Source: Streptomyces sp. f51
GTDB lineage: Bacteria > Actinomycetota > Actinomycetes > Streptomycetales > Streptomycetaceae
Direction of reading: 5' to 3'
Assembly: GCF_037940415.1 (NCBI RefSeq)
Contig: NZ_CP149798.1
Location: forward strand, 7,163,001 to 7,227,000
Length of the DNA: 64,000 bases
The notes beneath the pieces were generated by a model. That model made no database searches and was not told the origin of the DNA. It saw only the letters and a list, made by a program, of their open reading frames with translations. The position numbers and the translations under genes are program-made. Shown here piece after piece: positions 7,928 through 16,420 of this stretch (positions are counted from its first letter, which is position 1; each line of letters begins with the position of its first letter).

Positions 7928-8898
7928 GACGCGTCCGTCACAGGAGTCTGCTGCTTGCCGAGGTTGATCCGTCCGTCAGGCGTGGCGATCGTGGCGGTGA
8001 TGAGGTCGCCGTCGCGCAGATAATGGGGGTTCTTGGCCTGGCTGTTGAAGAACGCCTTCCACTTCAGTGCGGGCGGCAGCAGTGCGCCGATCTTCTCGAC
8101 CGGCTTGGGCGGGGCCTTCAGGGCCGTGCCGCCGGGGGTGCCGGTCAGCAGCAGGTCACCCGGATCCAGGGTCTGGAAGCGGGCGAGCAGGGTGAGCGCC
8201 TGCGCGGGCCGTACGATCATGTCGGCGAGCGTGCGGTCCTGGCGCGGTTCGCCGTTGACCGACAGCCGCAGGCGCAGGTTGAGCAGATGGGCGAAGTCCT
8301 CGGGCTCCAGCAGGGCCAGATACGGTCCGGTCGGTGTGAAGGTCGGGTAGGACTTGCTCTCGTAGAACTGGGTCTTGGTCAGCTGGACGTCGCGGGCGCT
8401 GACGTCGTTGGTCAGGACGAGTCCGGCGACGTAGCGCGGCAGGTCCCGCTCCTGGACGACGGTGCCCACGGGCAGGGTTGCGCCCATGACGAGGCCGAGT
8501 TCGACCTCGTAGTCGAGGAACTTCACGTGCGCGGGGCGGATGATCGCCTCGTGCGGGCCGCTGACCGAGCCGGACGCCTTGCGGAAGAAGGTCGGCGGGA
8601 TCTCGCCGGTGAATCCCGAATCGCGGGCGTGACTGCGGTAGTTGACCATCTGGGCGACCACCCGGCACGGGGTGGTGACCGGGGGCAGGGCCACCAGGTC
8701 GGCGACGGGTGTGCCGCTCTCGGCGGAGGCCGCGGCCTCGCGGACCGCGTCGCGGTCGGCGAGCAGTTCGGCGGTGGTGTCCGCCTTGGTCTCGATGCGG
8801 ACGGCGCGCTCGCCCCGGACGACCCACCAGCCTCCCCCGCTCCCCGCTCCGCCCGAGCGTGAGGTGCCCCCAGTGGTGCGCAGAACGTTGGTGCTCAT
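7924..8898 (-). CDS. Fumarylacetoacetate hydrolase (FAH) family protein
   Basis: 324 aa. The FAH-fold metal site is present: the ExE pair in FLDYEVELGLVMG (residues 131-133) and the aspartate in LTNDVSARDVQ (about 165). Later motifs include YESKSYPTFTPTGPYLA and LLTGTPGGTAL. These Mg-dependent enzymes cleave a C-C bond of beta-diketo acids or decarboxylate/isomerise ring-fission products. The first 25 residues are glycine/serine-rich and may be an over-extended N-terminus, though the ATG overlaps the dioxygenase stop (ATGA). Placed after an extradiol dioxygenase, it most likely hydrolyses the ring-fission product. Which product, and whether acetoacetate is released, is inference. Confidence 0.92.
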   Translation of the reverse strand: MSTNVLRTTGGTSRSGGAGSGGGWWVVRGERAVRIETKADTTAELLADRDAVREAAASAESGTPVADLVALPPVTTPCRVVAQMVNYRSHARDSGFTGEIPPTFFRKASGSVSGPHEAIIRPAHVKFLDYEVELGLVMGATLPVGTVVQERDLPRYVAGLVLTNDVSARDVQLTKTQFYESKSYPTFTPTGPYLALLEPEDFAHLLNLRLRLSVNGEPRQDRTLADMIVRPAQALTLLARFQTLDPGDLLLTGTPGGTALKAPPKPVEKIGALLPPALKWKAFFNSQAKNPHYLRDGDLITATIATPDGRINLGKQQTPVTDAS

Positions 8899-10040
8899 GA
8901 GCTCATCGCTTTCATCAGGCCCAGCAGGCGCGCGGGGTCGAGTTCGTTGTCGCCGCGCAGGGCCGTCATGACCTCGCGGAGCTTGGCGGGGGACGGATTC
9001 GTGCCCAGGAAGTCACGGGTGACCGGCGGGCCCCACTGGGCCAGACCGCTCGCCGACATCGGTGCCCAGCCGGGCTCGATGTCGCAGGAGAACAGGTCGC
9101 CGTCGGCGAAGTGCTCCAGCATGAAGCGGTCGGGGTCGCGCCAGTAGTCGAAGAGCTGGCTGCCCTGGATGTGCCGGCCGATTCCCCAGCTGCGCTGGTA
9201 GCCGCGCTCGGCGAGGTACTCGCCACCGGCGGCGATCGCGTCGAGGTCGGTGACCTGGTAGGCGGAGTGGACGTAGCCGTTGCCGGGTCCCAGGTGCATG
9301 GCCAGCGTGTGGTGGTCCACGGCCAGGCCGTCCTGGTCACAGCGGATGAACGCCATCGTCGGCCCGCGCTCGCGCTGTCCGTCCAGGAACAGGAAGTCGC
9401 TGACGATCATTCCAAGGGTGTTCAGGTACCAGTCCAGGGCGCGGGCGAACAGCCGTGTCTCCAGCACCACGTGGCCCAGCCGCTGGATGCGGGAGGGCTC
9501 ACGGGGCGGGCGCTGGGCGGCGTTCGTACGGCGGTGCTCCGTGCCGGAGTTGAGGAGCAGGGGCTGCTGCTCGGGCAGCGCGGGCAGCTGTTCGGCACCG
9601 TGGACGACCCGGACCGGGAAGCCCGAGGGATCGAGCAGGGCGATGGACTGTCCGCCTCCGGGTACACCGATGTCCCGGACGGCACTGCCGGTGGCGCGGG
9701 CCAGCCGGTCCAGGTCGCTCCGCTCGGCCGCGCGGAACGCCGGCCCGATGAAACGTGACGTTTGCCCGCGCCGGATGACCATGCAGGGTGAGCCTGCGAA
9801 CGTGCCGCGCAGCCACAGCTCCCGCTCGGTGCGGGCGGCGATCGCGAACCCGAAGTCACACGCGAACACCGCGGCCCGGTCCAGATCAGGCTTCTCGAAC
9901 TCCAGCCAGGCCAGGTCGGCCACCTTGATCACGGGATTGCGCGCGCGCCCGGGGTGCTCACCGCGCAGGGCGCCCTGCTCGCTGTGGAGGTCCTGGTGGG
10001 GTGTCTGGGGATCGGCCCTGTCAACGGGGGTGTGGGGCAT
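8895..10040 (-). CDS. Extradiol ring-cleavage dioxygenase (VOC superfamily)
   Basis: 381 aa, with two vicinal-oxygen-chelate modules. The N-terminal copy covers about 30-140 (VADLAWLEFEKPDLDRAAVF). The C-terminal, metal-binding copy starts QRLGHVVLETRLFARALDWY and supplies the expected ligands: His in that motif, His in NGYVHSAYQV, and Glu in DRFMLEHFADGD. This type I extradiol arrangement cleaves a catechol next to its hydroxyls with Fe(II). The ATG at 10038-10040 is chosen because GGAGG precedes it by 5 nt; the longer frame would start inside a likely operator. It is first gene of the operon, divergent from TetR. Confidence 0.92.
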   Translation of the reverse strand: MPHTPVDRADPQTPHQDLHSEQGALRGEHPGRARNPVIKVADLAWLEFEKPDLDRAAVFACDFGFAIAARTERELWLRGTFAGSPCMVIRRGQTSRFIGPAFRAAERSDLDRLARATGSAVRDIGVPGGGQSIALLDPSGFPVRVVHGAEQLPALPEQQPLLLNSGTEHRRTNAAQRPPREPSRIQRLGHVVLETRLFARALDWYLNTLGMIVSDFLFLDGQRERGPTMAFIRCDQDGLAVDHHTLAMHLGPGNGYVHSAYQVTDLDAIAAGGEYLAERGYQRSWGIGRHIQGSQLFDYWRDPDRFMLEHFADGDLFSCDIEPGWAPMSASGLAQWGPPVTRDFLGTNPSPAKLREVMTALRGDNELDPARLLGLMKAMSS

Positions 10041-10067
10041 GGTTTCCTCCAAGCAACATTGCCGTAA

Positions 10068-10081
10068 TGATGAAATCATCA
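10068..10081. promoter_or_regulatory. Candidate TetR operator 1 of the aromatic operon
   Basis: TGATGA-AA-TCATCA, a dyad with 6-bp arms, 27 nt upstream of the dioxygenase start. A related dyad lies 56 bp further on (10124-10137). Both share the pattern GAT(G)AAATC(C)ATC. Confidence 0.55.
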
Positions 10082-10123
10082 ACTTTGACGCCTCTCGTCG
10101 TCAATAGGTTGAGGTCAGAGAAT

Positions 10124-10137
10124 TGATAAATCCATCA
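10124..10137. promoter_or_regulatory. Candidate TetR operator 2
   Basis: TGAT-AAATCC-ATCA, 40 nt before the TetR start. It resembles operator 1 and would let the regulator control its own gene as well as the operon. Confidence 0.5.
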
Positions 10138-10177
10138 GTCATGGGGGACTCATCGTCACCGTTGCTAGACTCGCCGT

Positions 10178-10813
10178 ATGCCGACGTCAGCCCCGCCCAG
10201 GAACCGCTTCGAGCGGCGCCGCGCCGAGACCCGTCAGGCGCTCGTCCGCGCGGCCCGGCAGGTCCTCGCGGAGACCGGGGACACCAGTGCCAGCATCCAG
10301 GCGATCGCCGCGCGCGCGGACGTGGGTTTCGGCTCCTTCTACAACCACTTCGAGTCGAAGACGGAGCTGTTCGACGCCGCGGTGGCGGACGCCCTGGAGG
10401 AGTTCGGGCAGGTCATCGACGAGCGTGTACGAGGGATCGAGGACCCGGCCGAGCTCGTCGCGGCGGGCTTCCGGCTGACCGCCCGGATGGCCGACTCCCA
10501 CCCGGAACTCCTGCGGATCCTGCGCGATCGCGGTCTGGCCCACATTCACTCCGACCGGGGCCTCGCCCCACGAGCGCTGCGCGACCTGGAGATCGGCATC
10601 ACCTCGGGCCGCTTCACCTGCACCAGCGCGACCACCGCCCTCTCCGCCGTGGGCGGGACCTTGATGTCCCTCGTCGCACTGCGACTGGCCCGCCCCGACC
10701 TCGACGGCGACGAGGCCGCCTCCGACCTGGCCGAGATGGTCCTGCGCATGCTCGGCGTCCCTGCGGACGACGCCCACGAGGTCACCCGGCGCCCCCTGCC
10801 CGACCTCACCTGA
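10178..10813 (+). CDS. TetR family regulator of the divergent aromatic catabolic operon
   Basis: 211 aa. The HTH occupies about residues 18-65 (VRAARQVLAETGD, IQAIAARADVGFGSFYNHFE), followed by an all-helical ligand domain of normal length. It is divergent from the dioxygenase gene with a 137-bp intergenic region holding two related dyads, the standard arrangement for a local repressor released by a pathway substrate or intermediate. The start is the ATG at 10178 and the gene ends with a 10-bp stem terminator. Repression and inducer identity are inferred. Confidence 0.92.
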   Translation: MPTSAPPRNRFERRRAETRQALVRAARQVLAETGDTSASIQAIAARADVGFGSFYNHFESKTELFDAAVADALEEFGQVIDERVRGIEDPAELVAAGFRLTARMADSHPELLRILRDRGLAHIHSDRGLAPRALRDLEIGITSGRFTCTSATTALSAVGGTLMSLVALRLARPDLDGDEAASDLAEMVLRMLGVPADDAHEVTRRPLPDLT

Positions 10814-10830
10814 TCCGGGTGAGCCGTGGA

Positions 10831-10856
10831 CGCCGGTGCTCCCTCGAGCACCGGCG
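10831..10856 (+). terminator. Terminator of the TetR gene
   Basis: CGCCGGTGCT and AGCACCGGCG, a perfect 10-bp stem with a CCCTCG loop, 17 nt after the stop. Confidence 0.75.
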
Positions 10857-10905
10857 CCCACTCACCCCTGCCCGAGGTGGCTTGGCGGAACGTTCTGTTC
10901 CGATG

Positions 10906-11184
10906 TCAGGGGACGAGGATGAGACGGATCGGGTCGCCGATCTTGTTCTCCAGCCGGTTGACCGCGTCGGCCGCGTCGGCCAGCGGGATGTGGTCCGTAA
11001 TGGAGGGGGCCAGGTCGAGACGGCCGCCCGCGGCCAGCCGCACCAGCTCGGTGACGGACTCCGGGGTGCCGCCGTAGTGCCCGCGCACCTGCTTGCCCAG
11101 GTAGTTGAAGGTAAGGCCCTCGGTGATGGTGAGCGGCTGCGGCGTGATGCCCACCAGGATCAGGGCGCCGCCCAGACCAAGCAC
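10906..11184 (-). pseudogene. C-terminal remnant of a zinc-type (MDR) alcohol dehydrogenase
   Basis: 92 codons matching only the end of a medium-chain dehydrogenase: GGALILVGITPQPLTITEG, then NYLGKQVRGHYGG and the terminal helix region DHIPLADAADAVNRLE. A complete enzyme has about 340-370 residues, so catalytic and most cofactor-binding residues are missing. Upstream (11185-11270) similarity stops abruptly and a TetR gene begins. It is a truncated relic and has no clear start. Confidence 0.8.
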
Positions 11185-11270
11185 GGCGTCTCTTGCGTCC
11201 GTTGATCTTTTTCCCGGCGCAAAGCCACGGGTGGCCTTGGAGACGGTCTCGGCGCCTCGGTACGAGGGCT

Positions 11271-11882
11271 TCAGGCCCCTTCCTCCGGTGCGCGGGCGGT
11301 GCTGCCGGCCGGGGTGAGGCAGCGGCGCACGAGTGCGAGGGTGCGCTGTGTGACCGTATCGAGGGGGGTGCCGTTCTCGACGGCGGCCAAGGCGGTGTGC
11401 AGCATTCCGGCGATCAGGTCGGCCGTGAGCGCGGGCTCAGGAGCGCCGAGCTCCCGGACGGCGGCGCGGAACGGTTCGACCTGGTCCAGGTGGAGTTCCA
11501 TCAGCCGCTGCTGGCAGGCCGGAGGAAGGCCGGCGTTCATGAGGGCGACGGCGGGCCGGTGTGCGCCTTCGGCGCCCAGGCGGAGGCTTTCCCCGAAGAA
11601 CGCCTCGACGCGTTCCAGTGGGCCTTCCGCAGTGGCTATGGCGCGGGTGAGTGCCTCGTTGGAGCGCCTGAAGGCTTCCTCCGTGATGGTGGCCAGAAGG
11701 GCTGCCGAGGAGTCGAAGTACTGATAGACGCTGGAGCGGGCCAGGCCCGCGCGGGCGCCGACCGCCGCCGGTGTGACGGCGGCGGCGCCCTCGTTGACCA
11801 GGATGTCGATCGCCGACCCGATCAGCGCCTCGCGTTGCTGGGCGCGGTGCTCGGCGACGGTGGAGGCGTTGATCTTCGGCAT
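11271..11882 (-). CDS. TetR family regulator linked to an ABC exporter
   Basis: 203 aa. The HTH is at about residues 17-63 (REALIGSAIDILVNEGAAAV, AAVGARAGLARSSVYQYFD), followed by a C-terminal helical domain with a TetR_C-like stretch (LMELHLDQVEPFRAAVRELG). It lies 61 bp downstream of the ATP-binding gene of an FtsX-type ABC system on the same strand, so the three genes probably form one transcript and the regulator controls it. Between it and the truncated dehydrogenase there is a sharp boundary. The ligand is unknown. Confidence 0.9.
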   Translation of the reverse strand: MPKINASTVAEHRAQQREALIGSAIDILVNEGAAAVTPAAVGARAGLARSSVYQYFDSSAALLATITEEAFRRSNEALTRAIATAEGPLERVEAFFGESLRLGAEGAHRPAVALMNAGLPPACQQRLMELHLDQVEPFRAAVRELGAPEPALTADLIAGMLHTALAAVENGTPLDTVTQRTLALVRRCLTPAGSTARAPEEGA

Positions 11883-11943
11883 GCGGGCGGGCTCCTGGAG
11901 GGGTGACAGGGCCGGGAATGCGGCACCGGTTGGCGGCCCCCCG

Positions 11944-12660
11944 TCAGGACAGGTGGCCGTCGACCATCTCGTATACCCGGTCGGCAGCGTCCATTATCGC
12001 CGTGTCGTGGGTAACCATGACCGTGGCCGTTCCGCGCTCATGGGTCTGTTCGGCGATCAGCCGCACCGCCTGGGCGGACCGTACCCGGTCCAATGCCGAG
12101 GTGGGTTCGTCCACCAGCAGGACGGCGGGGGAGGTCATCAGGGCGCGGGCCAGGCCCGCGCGCTGGCGCTCGCCGCCCGACAGCTGGTGCGGACGGGAGC
12201 CAGCGCGGTGGGTCAGTCCGACGGCTTCGATGAGTTCGTCTGCGCGGGCCCGGGCAGTGGTGTCGAGGCGTCCGTCGATGTGCAGGGGCAGCAGGAGCTG
12301 TTCCCTGACGGTGAGGGAGGCCAGCAGGTTCGACTGCTGGAAGACGAAGCCGATGTGGCGAAGACGGGCGGCGGTGCGTTCCTTGTCCGAGAGGGCGGTC
12401 AGCTCGGTGCCGGCGATGTGCACGGTCCCCGAGGTGGGGCGCTGGAGGCCGCCGGCGACGGCGAGGAGGCTGGACTTGCCGGATCCGGAGGGGCCGACGA
12501 CGGCGACGAACTCACCGGGGGCGACGGTCAGGCCGACGTGGTCGAGGGCGGTGACGGCGGTATCGCCGTCACCGAGGGTCAGGGTGACGTCGTCCAGGCG
12601 CAGCCCGCCGGAGCGGTCGGTGTCCGCGGTGGCCTGGTGGTCGGTGGCGGGTGTGGTCAT
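11944..12660 (-). CDS. ABC transporter ATP-binding protein, LolD/MacB type
   Basis: 238 aa. Walker A VGPSGSGKSSLL, the Q-loop FVFQQSNLL, signature LSGGERQRAGLARAL, Walker B VLLVDEPTSALD and the switch VTHDT are all present and ordered. The family powers FtsX-like permeases that extrude peptides, lipids or drugs or act mechanically on the envelope. Its ATG overlaps the permease stop (ATGA, 12657-12660), giving a two-gene unit. The first 15 residues are a low-complexity tail before the domain. Confidence 0.93.
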   Translation of the reverse strand: MTTPATDHQATADTDRSGGLRLDDVTLTLGDGDTAVTALDHVGLTVAPGEFVAVVGPSGSGKSSLLAVAGGLQRPTSGTVHIAGTELTALSDKERTAARLRHIGFVFQQSNLLASLTVREQLLLPLHIDGRLDTTARARADELIEAVGLTHRAGSRPHQLSGGERQRAGLARALMTSPAVLLVDEPTSALDRVRSAQAVRLIAEQTHERGTATVMVTHDTAIMDAADRVYEMVDGHLS

Positions 12661-13817
12661 CGGTTGGCTCCCAGAGCGGTGAGGGGGTCGACGGCGGTGA
12701 TGCGGCGGACGGCGACGACGGCGCCCACGGTCCCGAGGACGATGAGGAGGCCGGAGGAGGTGGCGATGGCCGGTGCGGAGAGGGAGAAGGGGGCCTTACC
12801 GATCATCGCGCTGCCCAGGGCCAGGCCTACGGCGGTGCCGAGGGCCGTGGCTCCGACGAGCACGGCGACGACCTGGGCGAGCGCGTCGCGCAGGATGTAC
12901 CCGGTGGGAGCGCCCAGTGCCTTCATCAGGGCGATCTCGGGCTTGCGCTGGACGGTCCAGACAGTGAAGAACGCGCCGACGACCAGTGCGGAGATGACGT
13001 ACAGGAATCCCTTGATCAGGGCCATGGTGCTCGACTCGGCCTCGTAGCCGGGGGACGCGTCGAACGTGGCCTCCTTGGTCTCGGCGAGGGTCCCGGTTGC
13101 CTTTTCGACCACGGCGACGTCGGCGCCCGGCTTCAGGGTCAGGGCCACCGCGGTGGCCTGGCGGCTCGCGGCCTCGGGCAGGTCGCCGGGCAGGCCGTAA
13201 TGCAGATGCCGCCACGTGTCGAGGTCCGCGTAGACGACGCCGATGTGACCGTAGGAGACGGTCTCGTCGACCAGGCCCACGACCTTCATCCGCACCCCGC
13301 TCCGGTCCGCGGTCAGAACATCGCCGATCTCCACCCCGAGATCGGCGATCTCCCGGGTGATCAGGATGCCCGCACCGCCCTTCTTCAGGCCCTCACCCTT
13401 GCTGGGGCGGGGCGCCAGGGAGGAGTCCTGCGTCATACCGAAGACGGCGAGGTTGAGCTGCTCGCCCTTCTTGGCGCCCTGGGTCACCTGGGCATTGGCC
13501 AGGGTGTTCCCGAACGGCTCCGCGCGCTCCACGCCTGGGGCCCTGGACCATGTCTGCCAATCCTTCTCTTCCACGGTCGAGCGGGAGAACTGCTCGCTGG
13601 TCGCCTTCTCGTCGAAGGCCATGTGGGTCACGGGCAGCGCGCGCAGGCCGGATATGCCGGCGTCCGCCAGACCGGAGGCAAGCCCGGACAGGAGGACACC
13701 GAGTACGGCGATGAGCGCGACCACCGCGCCCATCAGGGCGAAGCGACCGCGGGCGAAGCGCAGATCGCGTAGGGCAAGGAACACGGAGCTCTCCGAGCGA
13801 TGAAGGAATGAGGACAC
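12657..13817 (-). CDS. FtsX-like ABC transporter permease
   Basis: 386 aa with the MacB/FtsX layout: one N-terminal membrane helix (ALMGAVVALIAVLGVLLSG, about 28-46), a large extracytoplasmic domain (about 60-260), then three C-terminal helices (about 273-296, 315-345, 352-375) with the FtsX motif RKPEIALMKALGA. A GTG start at 13815-13817 is assumed. No strong ribosome binding site is visible there, and a possible promoter ends only about 18 nt upstream, so a short leader is likely. It pairs with the downstream ATPase as an exporter, substrate unknown. Confidence 0.9.
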   Translation of the reverse strand: MSSFLHRSESSVFLALRDLRFARGRFALMGAVVALIAVLGVLLSGLASGLADAGISGLRALPVTHMAFDEKATSEQFSRSTVEEKDWQTWSRAPGVERAEPFGNTLANAQVTQGAKKGEQLNLAVFGMTQDSSLAPRPSKGEGLKKGGAGILITREIADLGVEIGDVLTADRSGVRMKVVGLVDETVSYGHIGVVYADLDTWRHLHYGLPGDLPEAASRQATAVALTLKPGADVAVVEKATGTLAETKEATFDASPGYEAESSTMALIKGFLYVISALVVGAFFTVWTVQRKPEIALMKALGAPTGYILRDALAQVVAVLVGATALGTAVGLALGSAMIGKAPFSLSAPAIATSSGLLIVLGTVGAVVAVRRITAVDPLTALGANR

Positions 13818-13841
13818 GACTGACTGGCCACGTCGCCTCTT

Positions 13842-13869
13842 TACCTAAACTTGACGACGTGAATGTCAG
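13842..13869 (-). promoter_or_regulatory. Candidate promoter of the FtsX-type exporter operon
   Basis: On the minus strand CTGACA, 16 nt, TAGGTA. The predicted start site would be about 15-18 nt before the permease GTG. Confidence 0.4.
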
Positions 13870-13885
13870 CATCTTATCGGATGTT

Positions 13886-13903
13886 GCCGACGCACCTGTC
13901 GGC
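13886..13903. promoter_or_regulatory. Dyad upstream of the exporter promoter
   Basis: GCCGAC-gcacct-GTCGGC, perfect 6-bp arms just upstream of the -35 candidate and a possible site for the linked TetR protein. It also lies at the edge of the decayed Nudix gene, so it could be incidental. Confidence 0.35.
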
Positions 13904-13951
13904 ATGTTGTGTCGCGTACGTCGGCCGGGTCCTCCCCGCCAGACCGCCCCT

Positions 13952-14206
13952 GCGCGCGAGGAAGCCGGAGTGAGCGCCGCGCAGTGGCTGCCATTGGGCT
14001 CACACACGATCACCCTGAGCTCTTCAGCACGCGTCCACATGTACGAGGCCCGCATCCTGACACTCGGCGCCCAGGAACTCACCGAGACGGAAAAGGACTT
14101 CAAGCTGTCGTGGTGGCCGATGGCCGAGGCACTTCAGGCCGTGCACGACGGCCGGTTCCTCCTCCCCGCCGGACCGCTGGCCCTGCTCCTCGCAGATCAC
14201 CGCCGC
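13952..14206 (+). pseudogene. Nudix hydrolase remnant lacking most of the Nudix box
   Basis: The frame reads AREEAGVSAAQWLPLG, ARVHMYEARIL, then LTETEKDFKLSWWPMAEA and GRFLLPAGPLALLLADHR, which is the C-terminal half of a Streptomyces Nudix hydrolase. Only the last residues of the catalytic box (REE) survive; the glycine-rich beginning and the N-terminal strand region are gone. The frame stays open past 14206 into unrelated IS-like sequence. A deletion probably removed its front part when mobile DNA entered. Confidence 0.75.
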
Positions 14207-14269
14207 GCGGACGCTGACACCCGCGCGCACCGAGACCTGCCACATGAGGCTGACGCCGCCGTCTTTGCT

Positions 14270-14434
14270 CTACTGGCCGCCCTGCCCCCATGGGCCGTGA
14301 CTGAACATCACACGCCGACCGGACGCTCTTCCCACGAGCCGCAGCGACCTGCGGATCATCAGCCGCATGCCCTTGGGCCAGCCGTCCAGTACGTCTTCGG
14401 GGAGCCAATTGCCCTCGACTCGGACAGGCGGGTA
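14270..14434 (-). pseudogene. IS1380-like transposase fragment
   Basis: A 55-codon minus-strand piece including VEGNWLPEDVLDGWPKGM and RLIIRR, resembling the N-terminal DNA-binding/DDE-adjacent part of IS1380-family transposases (typical text: LP..LLDAWP.GMR.I.R). The remainder of the roughly 450-residue enzyme is absent and the family match is from memory of that motif only. It lies between the Nudix remnant and the left inverted repeat of the 2.7-kb element. Confidence 0.5.
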
Positions 14435-14441
14435 CGACCAG

Positions 14442-14467
14442 CTAGTACTCCAGCTGTAGATCTTGAT
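14442..14467 (+). repeat. Left terminal inverted repeat of the 2.7-kb segment
   Basis: 26 bp, differing from the right copy at two positions (T/C at the 14th base, T/G at the 22nd). Confidence 0.7.
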
Positions 14468-14564
14468 CTCGGTCTGTGGGCGGAGAGCATCTCGGGTCGG
14501 TAGCTCGGTTTCTGCTGGCCGCTGGCAGGTAGACCGGGACGGGCTGGGCAGGCACTATGCCCCG

Positions 14565-15002
14565 GTGAGCACCGTCATCAAGTTCTTCGTGGCACCGGAC
14601 CACGAAGCCGCCGCTGGTGTCGCCGAGGGAGGTCCCGACGGGGTCTTCGAGTCGCTGACGTTCGGCAACTTCGATGTTGAGGAGGCTCTGATCGAGTGGG
14701 AGAGCATCTTCACCGGTCGGAGCTTTGAGGAAGTCCTTGACGACGATGTCCCCGAGACTGTTGCCGACCCGGACGACGGCGAGGGCCCGCTCGTCCTCGC
14801 CGTATCCCGCACCCTTCAAGCCGCCCTGAGCGCCGCCGGCAAGGACCGACTCGCTGAGGTCAGCCAAATGTGGGTGGCCGAGCGGGCGGCAGAGGGCGAG
14901 GTCTTCGATCCCGAGATCGCCGTGTGGATCCTGAGCGGCTTGGCCAACGTGACTCGGACCATCGGCGAGGAAGCCGAGGGCCTGTACTGCTGGGTGGCGT
15001 AG
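14565..15002 (+). CDS. Conserved hypothetical protein, acidic, 145 aa
   Basis: The GTG at 14565 begins VSTVIKFFVAPDHEAAAG, and the protein continues through GPDGVFESLTFGNFDVEEAL, IEWESIFTGRSFEEVLDD and ends GLYCWVA. It is acidic and soluble, with no signal peptide, membrane helix or catalytic motif I recognise. Similar proteins are common as single genes in Streptomyces and have no assigned role to my knowledge. It sits just inside the left inverted repeat of the 2.7-kb segment and about 30 bp before the IS701-like transposase. Longer upstream starts give unrelated residues and were rejected. Confidence 0.75.
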   Translation: MSTVIKFFVAPDHEAAAGVAEGGPDGVFESLTFGNFDVEEALIEWESIFTGRSFEEVLDDDVPETVADPDDGEGPLVLAVSRTLQAALSAAGKDRLAEVSQMWVAERAAEGEVFDPEIAVWILSGLANVTRTIGEEAEGLYCWVA

Positions 15003-15035
15003 AAACGGCACGGCCACCGTTGATCATCGTCGATT

Positions 15036-16353
15036 GTGTGGACAGACGAAGATCAGCCGATAGTCGTGGGCCACGGCGTAGAACCTGCCCGGTGGCAGCC
15101 GGTGTTCGACAGCCTGATGGCGAGGGTGGCAGGGCGGTTCGCCCGGGTCGAGCCGCGTCGCAGAGCACGGGCGTTCGTGCTGGGCCTACTGGCTGAGCTG
15201 CCGCGGAAGAACTGCTGGACGATCGCCGAGCACGCCGGTGACAGCAGTCCGGCCGGGATGCAGCACCTGCTCAGCCGTGCGTCCTGGGACGCCGACCGAG
15301 TCCGCGACGACATACGGGAGTTCGTGGTCGAGCACCTCGGCCACCGGGACGCCGTCCTCGTGGTGGACGAGACCGGCGACCTGAAGAAGGGCACTGCGAG
15401 CGTCGGGGTGCAACGCCAGTACACCGGGACCGCGGGGCGAATCGAGAACTCCCAGGTGGCCGTCTACCTCGTCTACTCCACCCCGGTGGGGCACGCTGCG
15501 GTCGACCGGCGCCTCTACATCCCACGCTCCTGGACCCAGGACCCCGACCGGTGTCGAGCGGCCGGTATCCCCGACGGCACGGGGTTCGCCACCAAGCCCG
15601 CCCTGGCCACCGAGATGATCGCCCAGGCACTGGACGCCGATGTGCGGCCTCATGGGTCACCGGCGATGAGGTCTACGGCGGCGACCCGCACCTGAGCGCC
15701 GAGCTGGAGCGCCGTCAGGTCGGCTACGTGCTGGCCGTTTCACGCAAGCGACCGATCCCGACCCGCGCAGGCGTCTTCACGGCCGGCATGCTGGCGCACT
15801 GCCTCCCGAAGTCTGCCTGGCAGCAACTCTCGGCCGGAGACGGTGCCAAAGGTCACCGCTTCTACGACTGGGCCCAGGTAGAGATCGACAGCCCGTCCGG
15901 CAACACCGGTCACCGGTCGTTGCTCATTCGACGCCACCGGCGCACCGGCGAACTCGCCTTTTACCGCAGGTACTCGGCTGGACCCGTTCCTTTGAGCACC
16001 CTGGTCAGGGTGGCCGGGCGCCGCTGGACCGTGGAGGAGATCTTCCAGTCCGCGAAGGCCTGACCGGACTGGACGAGCACCAGGTCCGGCGCTGGACCTC
16101 CTGGCACCGCTGGACCACCCTGGCCATGCTCGCGCACGCCTTCCTCGTGGTCACGGCCGCCATCGAACGGACCGCCGCGACCACACCGGGGCTCGCGCCG
16201 CTGACCTGCGGCGAGATTCAACGCCTCTTCGCCACTTTCACAGCACCACAGCCCCGGAGTCTGGCGCACCGACTCGGCTGGTCGCGTTGGCGCCGACGAC
16301 ATCAGGCCCGTGCGCGCAGCAGCCACTACCAGCGCGAGGCCCTCCAACGGTAA
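15036..16353 (+). pseudogene. IS701-family transposase with two frameshifts
   Basis: Three frames join into one IS701-like transposase: N-terminal part VARRFARVEPRRRARAFV-like, then VVDETGDLKKGTASVGVQRQ and GRIENSQVAVYLVY in frame 1; SWVTGDEVYGGDPHLSAELE to RRWTVEEIFQSAKA in frame 2; GLTGLDEHQVRRWTSWHRWT onward in frame 3. Two single-base losses explain this: one near 15645-15648 (expected CGGGCC, found CGGCC) and one near 16058 (expected AAGGGC, found AAGGC). DDE residues are present in the pieces but no full enzyme can be made. About 435 codons in total, normal for the family. Confidence 0.88.
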
Positions 16354-16420
16354 CCTTCCCGGTCACGGCACTGGCTTTCCCCATCGCCGGTCTTGAGCGA
16401 CGTGGATGTAAGGAGCGCGG

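Noticed and set aside
16354..16420. Terminal repeat of the IS701 copy
   Set aside because: Short matching words (ACCGTTG on the left, CAACGGT on the right) exist, but they are not long or well placed enough to fix the IS701 borders.
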